A DNA stretch of 64,000 nucleotides from positions 682,001 to 746,000 of the forward strand of contig NZ_CP058983.1 of NCBI RefSeq assembly GCF_019278465.1, in the 5' to 3' direction. Origin of the DNA: Tenacibaculum sp. AHE14PA (GTDB lineage: Bacteria; Bacteroidota; Bacteroidia; Flavobacteriales; Flavobacteriaceae). The position numbers were made by a program, and so were the translations under genes. Below, piece after piece: positions 10,105 to 19,433 of this stretch (positions within the stretch are counted from its first letter, which is position 1; each line of letters starts with the position of its first letter). The notes beneath the pieces are model-generated. The model had not been told where the DNA came from. It saw only the letters and a list, made by a program, of their open reading frames with translations, and searched no databases.

Positions 10105-10112
10105 CAAAGATA
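10105..10112 (-). promoter_or_regulatory. -7 promoter element of DoxX operon
   Basis: TATCTTTG on the minus strand fits the Bacteroidota consensus TAnnTTTG, 23 bases before the DoxX start. The -33 position falls inside the CCATGG operator, so a bound repressor would block sigma-factor access. Confidence 0.65.
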
Positions 10113-10121
10113 GTAAATTAT

Positions 10122-10147
10122 ATTTTATTTTCCATGGATATTAATTT
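10122..10147. promoter_or_regulatory. CATG-centred operator between DoxX operon and acetyltransferase
   Basis: The core TATTTTCCATGGATATTA is centred on CATG at 10133-10136. It lies in the shared divergent promoter region and overlaps the -33 of the DoxX operon. It also lies upstream of the acetyltransferase promoter, so it could affect both. Confidence 0.6.
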
Positions 10148-10185
10148 CAAGGTAAATTTCAACATTTTAAAACAATAGTATTTTA

Positions 10186-10193
10186 TACTTTTG
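10186..10193 (+). promoter_or_regulatory. -7 element giving a leaderless acetyltransferase mRNA
   Basis: TACTTTTG fits TAnnTTTG and ends only four bases before the ATG at 10198. Transcription would begin at or next to the start codon, so the mRNA is probably leaderless. Confidence 0.55.
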
Positions 10194-10197
10194 TAAA

Positions 10198-10668
10198 ATG
10201 AATACAATAGAAATAGAAAATTTTAAAACTCAATATTCTGCTCATTTTTATGACCTGAATATAGAATGGCTGAAAACCTTTTTTTATGTTGAACCTTTTG
10301 ATGAAGAGGTTTTAAGCAACCCTACTAAATACATCATTAATAAAGGCGGACATATATTTTTTGCAAAATTAAATGATGAAATTGTTGGTACAGTTGCCTT
10401 AATGCCTAAAGGAACTAATTTCGAGTTAACGAAAATGGCCGTTTCACCAAAACACAGAGGTTTTAAAATCGGACAAAAATTAATGCAGCATTGTATAAAT
10501 TTTGCTAAAACTGATTTACAGTTAATCAACTTAATTTTATATTCTAACACCGCCTTAGAAAACGCTATTTACATCTATAAAAAATATGGGTTTATAGAAA
10601 TTCCTGTTGAAGAAAACTGCCCATACGAACGTTGTAATATTAAAATGGAACTACCTCTAAATAATTAA
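10198..10668 (+). CDS. GNAT family N-acetyltransferase
   Basis: The 156-residue product has the GNAT fold. The acetyl-CoA-binding motif A is visible as MAVSPKHRGFKIGQKLMQHCINFA (about residues 80-103), followed by YKKYGFIEIP near the C-terminus. The acceptor substrate cannot be predicted. It diverges from the DoxX operon and ends at a strong terminator, so it is a single-gene unit with an apparently leaderless transcript. Confidence 0.88.
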   Translation: MNTIEIENFKTQYSAHFYDLNIEWLKTFFYVEPFDEEVLSNPTKYIINKGGHIFFAKLNDEIVGTVALMPKGTNFELTKMAVSPKHRGFKIGQKLMQHCINFAKTDLQLINLILYSNTALENAIYIYKKYGFIEIPVEENCPYERCNIKMELPLNN

Positions 10669-10694
10669 AAAACTCCAGCTTTCGCTGGAGTTTT
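10669..10694. terminator. Bidirectional terminator between GNAT gene and aceA
   Basis: The stem AAAACTCCAGC (10669-10679) / GCTGGAGTTTT (10684-10694) with a TTTC loop lies directly after the acetyltransferase stop. It also serves the convergent aceA transcript. Confidence 0.88.
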
Positions 10695-10742
10695 CACTTC
10701 AAAATAAAATATACAATTAACTAATTATACACTTTTAGTTGA

Positions 10743-12365
10743 TTAAACGGCTATTTTAATTTTTCTTTTTTCTACTTGATTTACTTCAAACTGATTGGAT
10801 GTATTTTTCTCACCTCCTGCTTTTAAAGCATTATCACCTGCGAAAAAGGTTTTATGATCGTCACCTAAGTTAGACCCTGCCATTCTTTGATGCTTCACAC
10901 ATGAAACTCCTTTTCTTATTTCTTTTCTTTGTACTCCTTTTACATATGCTAACATTCCCTCCTCTCCAAAATAACCTTCCGTTAAATCATTCATATGAAG
11001 CGCTGTTGTATGATATGTTGGTAACGTTATTAAATGATGAAAAATACCTGCTTCACGCGCACTATCTACTTGAAAAGTTCTAATTTTCTCATCCGCTATT
11101 CTACATAATTCAGAACCATCATATATAACATCCATTAAATTATTTTTATCATAAAAAGACATATCTTTTCCCTCAATAAACATTGTATCGTATACTTGAT
11201 TACGGAAATTTAACGTCCAGTTAAATGACGGCGAGTTGTTATACACCAATTTTGCGTTAGGTATAACTGCTCTTACTCTATTTACCATATTTGCAATTTG
11301 CCCTACATGTGGAGTTGGCGTTTCAATCCATAATAAATCGGCACCATTCTGTAAACTCGTAATACAATCTAACACAACTCTATCAATATTAGAACCTTCC
11401 TTAAATTTATATAATCCGTTAGCCAATCTTACCGGACGCACTAATTTCCCATCTCTCTTCAATAAAACATCATCCTCTTTAGCTTCATCAATTGCAATTT
11501 CTTCTGCTTCTACAAAAGCTAAATATTGCGATGCTAAATCTCCAGGTTCTTGACTTACTGGTAATTTCTGAGTTAAACCTGCACCTTCAGAATCGGTGCG
11601 CGCCACTATAATTCCGTCTTCTACGCCTAATTCTAAAAAGGCATATCTAATTGCATTTAACTTTGCTACAAAATCTTCGTGAGGAACCGTTACTTTTCCG
11701 TCTTGATGTCCACATTGTTTTGCATCAGAAACTTGATTTTCAATTTGAATAGCACAAGCACCAGCTTCAATCATTTTTTTAGCCAAAAGATACGTTGCTT
11801 CTTCGTTACCAAAACCTGCATCAATATCTGCGATAATTGGCACAATATGAGTTTCAAAATTGTCTATTTGATCTTGTACATCTTCACCATTTTCTAACCT
11901 TCTAAATAAATCATTTAACTCAATTGCATCTGCTTGACGTAAAAAATCATAAATCTCACTAATTAATGAAGAAACAGCTGTTTTTTCGTGCATTGATTGA
12001 TCAGGAAGTGGTCCAAATTCAGATCGTAACGCTGCTACCATCCAACCCGATAAATACAAATATCTTTTACTAGTTGTTTGATGGTGTTTTTTTACTGCTA
12101 TCATTTTTTGCTGCGCCACAAATCCGTGCCAACAACCTAAAGATTGGGTATATTTTGATGAATCTGCATCATATTCAGCCATATCTTTTCTCATGATACC
12201 TGCTGTATATTTAGCAATTTCTAAACCTGTTTTAAAACGATTTTGTGTAATCATTCTAGCTGCATTTTCAGAAGTAATAGCATCCCAAGTACTACCGTAT
12301 TTTTTCTTAAGAAGTTTTACGGTTTCTAATGCCGAATTATAACTTCCTTGCGCTAAATTTTTCAT
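10743..12365 (-). CDS. aceA: Isocitrate lyase
   Basis: Isocitrate lyase splits isocitrate to glyoxylate and succinate, the first step of the glyoxylate shunt. The 540-residue product carries the signature KQCGHQ with catalytic Cys218 and the metal-binding IADIDAGFGN region (about 178-187). It is of the long type, larger than the E. coli enzyme (434), through inserts in the middle, a form common in Bacteroidota. It lies downstream of aceB on the same strand, separated by an intercistronic hairpin. Control by the divergent RamB/ScfR-like regulator is inferred from layout. Confidence 0.95.
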   Translation of the reverse strand: MKNLAQGSYNSALETVKLLKKKYGSTWDAITSENAARMITQNRFKTGLEIAKYTAGIMRKDMAEYDADSSKYTQSLGCWHGFVAQQKMIAVKKHHQTTSKRYLYLSGWMVAALRSEFGPLPDQSMHEKTAVSSLISEIYDFLRQADAIELNDLFRRLENGEDVQDQIDNFETHIVPIIADIDAGFGNEEATYLLAKKMIEAGACAIQIENQVSDAKQCGHQDGKVTVPHEDFVAKLNAIRYAFLELGVEDGIIVARTDSEGAGLTQKLPVSQEPGDLASQYLAFVEAEEIAIDEAKEDDVLLKRDGKLVRPVRLANGLYKFKEGSNIDRVVLDCITSLQNGADLLWIETPTPHVGQIANMVNRVRAVIPNAKLVYNNSPSFNWTLNFRNQVYDTMFIEGKDMSFYDKNNLMDVIYDGSELCRIADEKIRTFQVDSAREAGIFHHLITLPTYHTTALHMNDLTEGYFGEEGMLAYVKGVQRKEIRKGVSCVKHQRMAGSNLGDDHKTFFAGDNALKAGGEKNTSNQFEVNQVEKRKIKIAV

Positions 12366-12411
12366 AAGTTTGTTTTTTAATTATTGAAGTTTTCTAGATT
12401 TTGATAATTCC

Positions 12412-12442
12412 GTCTCGCAAACTATTGCCGTAGTTGCGAGAC
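12412..12442 (-). promoter_or_regulatory. Intercistronic stem-loop between aceB and aceA
   Basis: GTCTCGCA (12412-12419) pairs with TGCGAGAC (12435-12442), and ACTA/TAGT extends the stem to 12 bp around a TTGCCG loop with a one-base bulge. On the minus (coding) strand no T run follows, so it is not a standard terminator for aceB. It more likely marks a processing or stability element. On the plus strand it is followed by eight T and could stop antisense transcription. Confidence 0.65.
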
Positions 12443-12450
12443 ACTTTTTT

Positions 12451-14046
12451 TTATATGTGTTTGTATGCCGAAAGCGTTAAAAACTCTTTGTATTCTTTTG
12501 ATACAACTAATTCATCAAACAGCTCAATTGCTAGTGTAAATTTTCCATTTATAAAATTACTTTCGCCTACTAAATCTTTAATTTTTTCTAACTCTTCTTT
12601 CTTTAATGATTGATACATCGAAAGATTAAAATTCCTACCATCTTCAATCTTTACATTACGATGTAACCACAACCAAACCTGAGTTCTTGAAATTTCTGCA
12701 GTAGCAGCATCTTCCATTAAATTATACAAAGCTGCCGCTCCGTTTCCGCGCAACCAACTTTCGATATATAAGACCCCAACATTTATATTTTTTCTAATTC
12801 CCTCTTCAGTAATAGTTCCTTTTGGCATTTCAACTAAGTCAGCTTCAGAAATTTTTACATCATCTCTAGAAACATGAATTTGGTTTTTCGTAGTCATATT
12901 TTCATTAAAAACATCCATTGCTACTTTTACCAAGCCTGGATGTGCAACCCACGTACCATCGTGCCCATTCCTCACCTCTTGCTCCTTATCTACAAATACT
13001 TTCGCAAAGGCAGCGTCATTAGCTTTTTCATCATTTTTAATCGGAATTTGAGCAGCCATACCTCCCATTGCATGTACTTTTCGTTTATGACATGTTTGAA
13101 TTACACGTAATGAATACGCTTCCATAAACGGAGTTTTCATTGTTACCTGATCTCTATTAGGAACCATAAAACCTTTGTGATTTCTAAACTTTTTAATATA
13201 TGAGAAAATATAATCCCAACGACCACAGTTTAAACCAGCCATGTGATCTTTTAACTCATATATAATTTCATCTAACTGAAAACTAGCCGTAATTGTTTCA
13301 ATCAACACCGTTGCTTTTATTGTTTTCTGCGGAATGTTTAAATAGTCTTGCGCGAACACAAAAACATCGTTCCACCAACGAGCTTCTTTATAATGTTCTA
13401 ATTTTGGTAAATAAAAATAAGTTGCTGAGTTTTGCTCCTGCAAGGTTTTAATATTATGAAAAAAATACAATCCGAAATCAACTAAAGAGCCAGACATTTC
13501 TTGTCCATCTATAACAAAATGTTTTTCATTTAAATGCAAGCCTCTTGGCCTTACCAATAACGTTGCGGTTTGATTATTTAATGAATATGTTTTATTTTTT
13601 TTCTCATTATAAAACGAGATTACTTTATTGTTTGCATCTCTTAAGTTAATCTGACCTTCTAAATTATTTAAGATATTAGGAGAATTACTATCTTCAAAAT
13701 CTGCCATAAAAGTTTTAGCACCACAGTTTAAAGCATTAATAACCATTTTACGATCTACCGGCCCAGTAATCTCAACTCTTCTATCCAATAAATCGTGAGG
13801 CAATTCTGCACACACCCAATCACCTTCTCTAATAGCTTTTGTTTCTGAAGGAAAAGAAGGATAATTACCCATATTAAAATAAGCCTGATCAATTTCTCTT
13901 TCCTCTAATAATTGTAATCGTTTTTTGTTGAATTCTTCATGAAGATTAGTTAAAAACAGTTTTGCCTCATCTGTTAAAACACTTTTATAATTAGCCTCAT
14001 TAAAACCTACATATTGAATTCCTTTTACTAAAACATCCTGACTCAT
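12451..14046 (-). CDS. aceB: Malate synthase A
   Basis: Malate synthase condenses glyoxylate with acetyl-CoA to malate and completes the glyoxylate shunt. I prefer the ATG at 14044-14046 (MSQDVLVKG, 531 residues); a GTG two codons upstream is also in frame. The length matches E. coli AceB (533). Visible family motifs are FMADFEDSNSP, LVRPRGLHLNEKH, ATVLIETITASFQLDEIIYEL and CGRWDYIFSYIKKF. It is the first gene of the aceB-aceA unit. Its promoter has a possible -7 TATCATTG near 14073, with a 16-bp palindrome just upstream of the -33 position. Confidence 0.95.
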   Translation of the reverse strand: MSQDVLVKGIQYVGFNEANYKSVLTDEAKLFLTNLHEEFNKKRLQLLEEREIDQAYFNMGNYPSFPSETKAIREGDWVCAELPHDLLDRRVEITGPVDRKMVINALNCGAKTFMADFEDSNSPNILNNLEGQINLRDANNKVISFYNEKKNKTYSLNNQTATLLVRPRGLHLNEKHFVIDGQEMSGSLVDFGLYFFHNIKTLQEQNSATYFYLPKLEHYKEARWWNDVFVFAQDYLNIPQKTIKATVLIETITASFQLDEIIYELKDHMAGLNCGRWDYIFSYIKKFRNHKGFMVPNRDQVTMKTPFMEAYSLRVIQTCHKRKVHAMGGMAAQIPIKNDEKANDAAFAKVFVDKEQEVRNGHDGTWVAHPGLVKVAMDVFNENMTTKNQIHVSRDDVKISEADLVEMPKGTITEEGIRKNINVGVLYIESWLRGNGAAALYNLMEDAATAEISRTQVWLWLHRNVKIEDGRNFNLSMYQSLKKEELEKIKDLVGESNFINGKFTLAIELFDELVVSKEYKEFLTLSAYKHI

Positions 14047-14101
14047 AACCACTTATTTTTTTATTGATAGTTCAATGATATAAAAAATAAATGAAAATAA
14101 A

Positions 14102-14117
14102 TAGCGAACGTTCGCTA
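14102..14117. promoter_or_regulatory. 16-bp perfect palindrome between aceB and its regulator
   Basis: TAGCGAACGTTCGCTA is perfectly symmetrical. Partial copies (ATTCGCTAA near 14146, ATTGCGAAT at 14170-14178) lie closer to the regulator gene. These are probably binding sites for the RamB/ScfR-like protein. The position relative to aceB, just upstream of -33, would fit activation. Confidence 0.65.
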
Positions 14118-14160
14118 AATACATAAAATATTCTAGTTTTTATTAATTCGCTAATTTTAA

Positions 14161-14168
14161 TACCTTTG
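14161..14168 (+). promoter_or_regulatory. -7 element of ramB-like gene
   Basis: TACCTTTG fits TAnnTTTG. The expected transcription start near 14175 falls inside the half-site ATTGCGAAT, so the regulator could repress itself. Confidence 0.6.
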
Positions 14169-14194
14169 AATTGCGAATCTTTTAATTTTAAATT

Positions 14195-15673
14195 TTGGAA
14201 GAAGAATATATTAGACTTGTTTTTGGATTAAAACTAAAACAAATACGTACAGACAAAAAACTATCCCTTTTCGGGCTAGCTAAACTTACCGGTTTATCAA
14301 AATCTTATTTAAACGAGATTGAAAAGGGGAAGAAATATCCTAAAACAGATAAAATTGTTATTCTTTCAGAAAAGTTAGAAGTTGCTTATGATCATTTAGT
14401 TTCTTTAAAACTTGATAAAAATCTGGCTCCTATTGGTGAGATTTTACAATCTAAAATTTTAAAAGAAATTCCGTTAGATTTATTCGGGATTAAAGAAAGC
14501 AACTTAATAGATATTGTAGCAAATGCTCCAGCTAAAGTAAATGCTTTTATTAGTACGATTATAAAAATATCTCAGAACTATAATTTGACTCGAGAAAATT
14601 TTTTCTTAGCGTCACTACGCTCATACCAAGAGGCACATAATAATTATTTTGAAGATATCGAGAACAGTGTGATCGCTTTTGCCAAAGCATACCACATAAA
14701 CCTAAACAAACCCATCAACTCTAAAGATTTAGAAGATATTTTAATTAGCGAATATGGTTACACCATTAACAATAAAGAACTCTCTAAGCATCAAAAATTA
14801 TCAGAATTAAGAACTATTTACATCCCCAAAAACAAAACATTACTCATTTACGACACTGTAAACGAAGCTCAAAAAACATTCATATACGCCAAAGAAGTAG
14901 CGTACAACTATTTAAATATAGAGAATAGACTTTATACTTTTCCTTGGATAAAATTCGAGAGTTTCGATCAGGTTTTAAATAATTTTATAGCTTCTTATTT
15001 TGCTGGTGCTTTAATAATTCCGAAAGAAAATCTTATTAAAAACTTAACTCATTTTTTCTCATTAAAAGAATGGCAACCGTTACAGTTACATAAAATAACT
15101 AAAAATTATAATTGCTCTGACGAAACGTTTTATCAGCGATTAACTAATATTTTACCGAAGCATTTTAATATAAAAAATTTATTCTTTTTACGGTTTACAC
15201 ATAAAGAAAACTCAGAGTTTTTTAAACTATCTAAAGAACTACATATTACACAGCAACAAGCACCACATGCCAATAGAAACAACGAACATTATTGCAGAAG
15301 ATGGCTTTCTATAGAAACAATAAAAGAATTAGAAAAATCGACAGATAAAAACTCTTCTTACGGAATACAAATTTCCTCTTACGAAAACACTAAAAACGAA
15401 TACTTAGTATTATCTGCAGCAACTGCCGATCCTTTTAAAGATAACAACAACCGAAGTGTAAACATAGGGATGTTACTTTCACCTCATTTAAAGAAAAAAA
15501 TTCAGTTTTTTAAAGAAGACACCTTTACAAAAAAAACGGTAGGTGTTACTTGTGAAACTTGCGCTATTAAAAACTGTAAAGAACGTGTAGCCGAACCACG
15601 CATTTTAAACAAACAATCTAGAAACAACGAAATTGCAAAAACCATAGAAAACATCATTCAATCCTACACTTAA
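14195..15673 (+). CDS. RamB/ScfR-type XRE transcriptional regulator of acyl-CoA or acetate metabolism
   Basis: The 492-residue product starts with an XRE helix-turn-helix (residues 8-62, LTGLSKSYLNEIEKGKKYP). A long middle domain resembles the IrrE/M78 region, and the C-terminus has a DUF2083-like cysteine motif (CETCAIKNC, then RVAEPR). This architecture is that of RamB and ScfR, which control glyoxylate-cycle or short-chain acyl-CoA genes in actinobacteria and others. Translation appears to start at TTG (14195-14197); no closer ATG exists. It diverges from aceBA and precedes an acyl-CoA carboxylase gene, which supports the role. Confidence 0.85.
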   Translation: MEEEYIRLVFGLKLKQIRTDKKLSLFGLAKLTGLSKSYLNEIEKGKKYPKTDKIVILSEKLEVAYDHLVSLKLDKNLAPIGEILQSKILKEIPLDLFGIKESNLIDIVANAPAKVNAFISTIIKISQNYNLTRENFFLASLRSYQEAHNNYFEDIENSVIAFAKAYHINLNKPINSKDLEDILISEYGYTINNKELSKHQKLSELRTIYIPKNKTLLIYDTVNEAQKTFIYAKEVAYNYLNIENRLYTFPWIKFESFDQVLNNFIASYFAGALIIPKENLIKNLTHFFSLKEWQPLQLHKITKNYNCSDETFYQRLTNILPKHFNIKNLFFLRFTHKENSEFFKLSKELHITQQQAPHANRNNEHYCRRWLSIETIKELEKSTDKNSSYGIQISSYENTKNEYLVLSAATADPFKDNNNRSVNIGMLLSPHLKKKIQFFKEDTFTKKTVGVTCETCAIKNCKERVAEPRILNKQSRNNEIAKTIENIIQSYT

Positions 15674-15732
15674 ACGACTTGTAGTATAAACTGTTTTTCT
15701 TACTTTAGCAATCGCAAACAAATAACTTACAA

Positions 15733-17361
15733 ATGGATCTTAACTTCAACAAAAACGAAGACCACAATAAACTTTTAGCATCAGACTTACGCACACGCTT
15801 TGCCAAAGTAAAATTAGGTGGCGGACAAAAACGTATTGATAAGCATCACGAAAAAGGGAAATTAACCGCAAGAGAGCGTATTGAATATCTTTTAGATGAC
15901 AATACTAAATCGATAGAAATCGGTGCTTTTGCTGGCGAAGAAATGTACAAAGAACACAGCGGATGCCCATCTGGTGGTGTGGTTGTAAAAATAGGTTATG
16001 TTAGCGGTAAACAATGTATTGTTGTTGCAAATGATGCCACTGTAAAAGCTGGCGCTTGGTTTCCTATTACAGGAAAAAAGAATTTAAGAGCACAAGAAAT
16101 ATCAATAGAAAATAAATTACCAATTATATACTTAGTAGATTCTGCTGGTGTTTATTTACCATTACAAGATGAAATTTTTCCAGACAAAGAACACTTCGGA
16201 AGAATTTTCAGAAACAATGCAATTATGAGCAGTATGGGAATTACCCAAATCTCTGCTATAATGGGTAGCTGTGTTGCTGGTGGTGCTTATTTGCCAATTA
16301 TGAGCGATGAAGCGATGATTGTAGACAAAACAGGAAGTATTTTCTTAGCAGGAAGTTATTTAGTAAAAGCTGCAATTGGCGAAAGTATTGATAATGAAAC
16401 ATTAGGTGGCGCAACAACACATTGCGAAATTTCTGGTGTTACCGATTATAAAGCAAAAGACGACAAAGATGCTTTAGATAAAATAAAATTTGTTGTTGAT
16501 AAAATCGGAGATTACGACAAAGCTGGCTACAGCCGTAAAGAAGCTTTTCCTCCAAAAGAAAACGAACAAGATATTTTTGGGATTCTTCCGAAAGAAAGAA
16601 ATGCACAATACGACATGTTAGAAATTATCAATCGTTTGGTTGATAATTCTGAATTTGAGCAATATAAAGAAGGTTACGGAAAAACAATTATTACAGGTTA
16701 CGGTCGTATTGATGGTTGGGCCGTTGGTATTGTTGCCAATCAACGAAAACTAGTAAAAACTAAAAAAGGCGAAATGCAGTTTGGTGGAGTGATCTATAAC
16801 GATTCTGCCGACAAAGCGACTCGTTTTATCGCTAACTGTAATCAGAAAAAAATACCGTTAGTTTTCTTACAAGATGTTACCGGTTTTATGGTAGGTTCTA
16901 AATCTGAACATGGCGGAATTATAAAAGACGGTGCTAAAATGGTAAATGCTGTAAGTAATTCAGTTGTTCCTAAATTCACCATCGTTATTGGTAATTCTTA
17001 CGGAGCAGGAAACTACGCTATGTGTGGTAAAGCTTACGACCCAAGGTTAATTGCTGCTTGGCCAAGTGCCGAATTAGCGGTAATGAGTGGAAACTCTGCT
17101 GCAAAGGTTTTATTACAAATAGAAACTGCCTCTTTAAAGAAAAAAGGAGAAGAAATTACTCCTGAAAAAGAAGCTGAATTATTCGACAAAATAAAATCTC
17201 GTTACGATAAGCAAATTTCACCGTATTATGCAGCTGCAAGAATTTGGACAGACGGAGTTATAAATCCGTTAGATACCAGAACTTGGATTTCTATGGGTAT
17301 TGAAGCTGCGGATCATGCTCCTATCGAAAAGAAATTTAATTTAGGCGTTATTCAAGTATAA
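15733..17361 (+). CDS. Acyl-CoA carboxylase, carboxyltransferase (beta) subunit
   Basis: The 542-residue product is a biotin-dependent carboxyltransferase with two crotonase-like domains. The N-terminal half has GGGQKRIDKHHEKGKLTARERI and SCVAGGAYLPIMSDEA; the C-terminal half has GGVIYNDSADKATRF and GNSYGAGNYAMCGKAYDPRL. These features fit methylcrotonyl- or propionyl-CoA carboxylase; the substrate is not certain. No biotin carboxylase gene is nearby, so the alpha subunit must be encoded elsewhere. A -7-like TACTTTAG lies about 30 bases upstream with TTG 19 bases before it. It follows the ScfR-like regulator. Confidence 0.9.
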   Translation: MDLNFNKNEDHNKLLASDLRTRFAKVKLGGGQKRIDKHHEKGKLTARERIEYLLDDNTKSIEIGAFAGEEMYKEHSGCPSGGVVVKIGYVSGKQCIVVANDATVKAGAWFPITGKKNLRAQEISIENKLPIIYLVDSAGVYLPLQDEIFPDKEHFGRIFRNNAIMSSMGITQISAIMGSCVAGGAYLPIMSDEAMIVDKTGSIFLAGSYLVKAAIGESIDNETLGGATTHCEISGVTDYKAKDDKDALDKIKFVVDKIGDYDKAGYSRKEAFPPKENEQDIFGILPKERNAQYDMLEIINRLVDNSEFEQYKEGYGKTIITGYGRIDGWAVGIVANQRKLVKTKKGEMQFGGVIYNDSADKATRFIANCNQKKIPLVFLQDVTGFMVGSKSEHGGIIKDGAKMVNAVSNSVVPKFTIVIGNSYGAGNYAMCGKAYDPRLIAAWPSAELAVMSGNSAAKVLLQIETASLKKKGEEITPEKEAELFDKIKSRYDKQISPYYAAARIWTDGVINPLDTRTWISMGIEAADHAPIEKKFNLGVIQV

Positions 17362-17379
17362 TTTCACACATCATTAGTT

Positions 17380-19377
17380 ATGAGAAAAAAGATTTTATGG
17401 ACTGTGCTACTAGCCTTTTTAGGGTTTTTAGCGTATCAAACTTATGTTTTTACAATTGCTGAAGAAGATAATATAAAACCTATTTACCTTGTACCTAATG
17501 ATGCTGTTTTTATTTTAGATACCGAAAGACCTGTTGATACTTGGGAGGAAATTAATGCTAGTGAAATATGGCAACATCTTAAAAAGAACGCCTATTTTAA
17601 AGACATTAGTAAAAGTGCCAATACACTCGATAATATTGTAAAAGAGCAAAAAAGCATTCTTAATTTTATTGGCGAGCGAGATGTATTAATATCTGCACAT
17701 GTTTACAAACCTAAAAATTACGACTTTTTATATATTGTTGACCTAGAGAAACTTTCGAAACTCGATTTTTTTAAAAGCAGTATATCACAACTAACAGGCG
17801 ATGGTTTTAAAATTACAAAAAGAATATTTCAAAACCATGAAATAACAGAGCTATACGACAAGAGCAAAAGAGAAACATTACATATCGCTTTTATTAAAAA
17901 TCAGTTAATAGCTTCGTACACACATATTTTAGTAGAAAACTCAATAAATCAATATCAAAAACCCGTAATTGGTAGAGATGTTAATTTTGTGGAGATTACT
18001 AAAGAAACTCCTGAAGACGGATTTTTTAAAGTGTTTTTTCAGTACAAATACTTACATAAATATCTTTCTTGTTTTACAAATAAAGCCAACAAAGAAGTCG
18101 TTGAAAATATTCAAAACTCACTTTATTATTCTGGTTTTGATGTTTCTTTAATTGAAGGAACTATTATTCAGGCAGAAGGATTTACCAATGTGCAAGAAAA
18201 CTCAGAAAGTTACTTAACTGCCATTCAAAAATCAGGAAAAGGTAAAAGAACTATTGCCAATGTCGCTCCAAAAAATACTGCGTTATACGTAAGTTTTGCT
18301 TTTGATAGCTTTAATACCTTTCAAGAAAACTTCGAAGAATTAAAAAAAGAGAAGCCTCTAGAATTTGAAGCATACAATCAGCAAATTAAAGAAATCGAAA
18401 ACACACTCGACATCAATATAAAAGAAAATGTGTACAGTTGGATTGGTGATGAAATTGCATTGATACACTTTAATTCTTCGCTTTCTAGAAACAAAAAAGA
18501 TGTTGCGGCGATTTTTAAAACTACCGATATTGATGACGCTTCTGAAAATTTGAATTTCATTTTATCAAAAATCAAAGAAAAAACACCTTTACAGTTTAAA
18601 CAAATTACCTACAAAAAGCACACTATTAATTTTTTAGACCTTAAAGGCTTCTTTAAAATAGTTGCTGGTAATATGTTTAAAAAAATGGAAAAACCATACT
18701 TTACTATCATTAATGATTATGTTGTTTTTAGTGCGAATCCGAATACTTTAAAAGAAATTATAAATAACAACATTACCAATTACACTTTAGCGCCTTCAAA
18801 AGAATTTAAAGAGTTCAATTATTTATTTGATGATAAATCTACCATTTTCACCTATATAAATACGCCTTATATTTATAATGATTTAATGAGTTTTGTTGAT
18901 AAAAAAACACAGCTTCAAATAAAGGAAAACAAAGATTATTTTATCTGTTTCAATCAACTTGGTATTCAATTAACTTCTGAAGGAAATATTTTTAAAAGTA
19001 ATATCACAACTACTTTTAATGAACCAGGATATGTTAAAGAACAGGTATCTATTAATCAAAAATTAAAAAAAGAACTCACTTTAAAACTAAGTCCCAAAAA
19101 AGATAGTCTTTCTGTAAAATCTGCTGATGCTATTTTTAACATCAAAGAAATTAATCCTTCTGATTTAAGCGCAAATGAATACAAGGAATATTATAGTGAC
19201 GGAAAACTAAAGTTTGAAGTACAACTAGATGATGGTTTACTTGACGGAAGATATAAAATGTATTACCCTAATGGAAATATAAAAATAAAAGGAAGCTACA
19301 AAAACGGAAAGAAATCGGGTACATGGCGAGCTTACGACGAAAAAGAAAATAATCTGATTATCAAAAAAAGATTTTAA
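17380..19377 (+). CDS. Membrane-anchored DUF3352-like protein with C-terminal MORN-type repeats
   Basis: The 665-residue product has an N-terminal membrane segment (residues 4-22), so it is anchored with a periplasmic body. The body (about 35-560) resembles DUF3352, seen in phrases such as APKNTALYVSFAFDSF and SWIGDEIALIHF. The last 65 residues hold MORN/YwqK-type repeats (YYSDGKLKFEVQLDDGLLDG, YYPNGNIKIKGSYKNGKKSG). The function is unknown; MORN-type repeats are usually binding or scaffold modules. It starts 18 bases after the carboxylase gene and is probably co-transcribed with it. Confidence 0.8.
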   Translation: MRKKILWTVLLAFLGFLAYQTYVFTIAEEDNIKPIYLVPNDAVFILDTERPVDTWEEINASEIWQHLKKNAYFKDISKSANTLDNIVKEQKSILNFIGERDVLISAHVYKPKNYDFLYIVDLEKLSKLDFFKSSISQLTGDGFKITKRIFQNHEITELYDKSKRETLHIAFIKNQLIASYTHILVENSINQYQKPVIGRDVNFVEITKETPEDGFFKVFFQYKYLHKYLSCFTNKANKEVVENIQNSLYYSGFDVSLIEGTIIQAEGFTNVQENSESYLTAIQKSGKGKRTIANVAPKNTALYVSFAFDSFNTFQENFEELKKEKPLEFEAYNQQIKEIENTLDINIKENVYSWIGDEIALIHFNSSLSRNKKDVAAIFKTTDIDDASENLNFILSKIKEKTPLQFKQITYKKHTINFLDLKGFFKIVAGNMFKKMEKPYFTIINDYVVFSANPNTLKEIINNNITNYTLAPSKEFKEFNYLFDDKSTIFTYINTPYIYNDLMSFVDKKTQLQIKENKDYFICFNQLGIQLTSEGNIFKSNITTTFNEPGYVKEQVSINQKLKKELTLKLSPKKDSLSVKSADAIFNIKEINPSDLSANEYKEYYSDGKLKFEVQLDDGLLDGRYKMYYPNGNIKIKGSYKNGKKSGTWRAYDEKENNLIIKKRF

Positions 19378-19408
19378 TTGTAATTAAATAATGCAATAGT
19401 TACATTTG
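19378..19408 (+). promoter_or_regulatory. Promoter of yebC-like gene
   Basis: TTG (19378-19380), a 20-base spacer and TACATTTG (19401-19408) form a near-consensus Bacteroidota promoter, 25 bases before the ATG. Confidence 0.7.
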
Positions 19409-19433
19409 CCGTTGCATAAACAAAACTTAAAAA

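Noticed and set aside
14047..14052. GTG start for aceB two codons upstream
   Set aside because: The ATG at 14044-14046 lies close by and gives the usual N-terminus.
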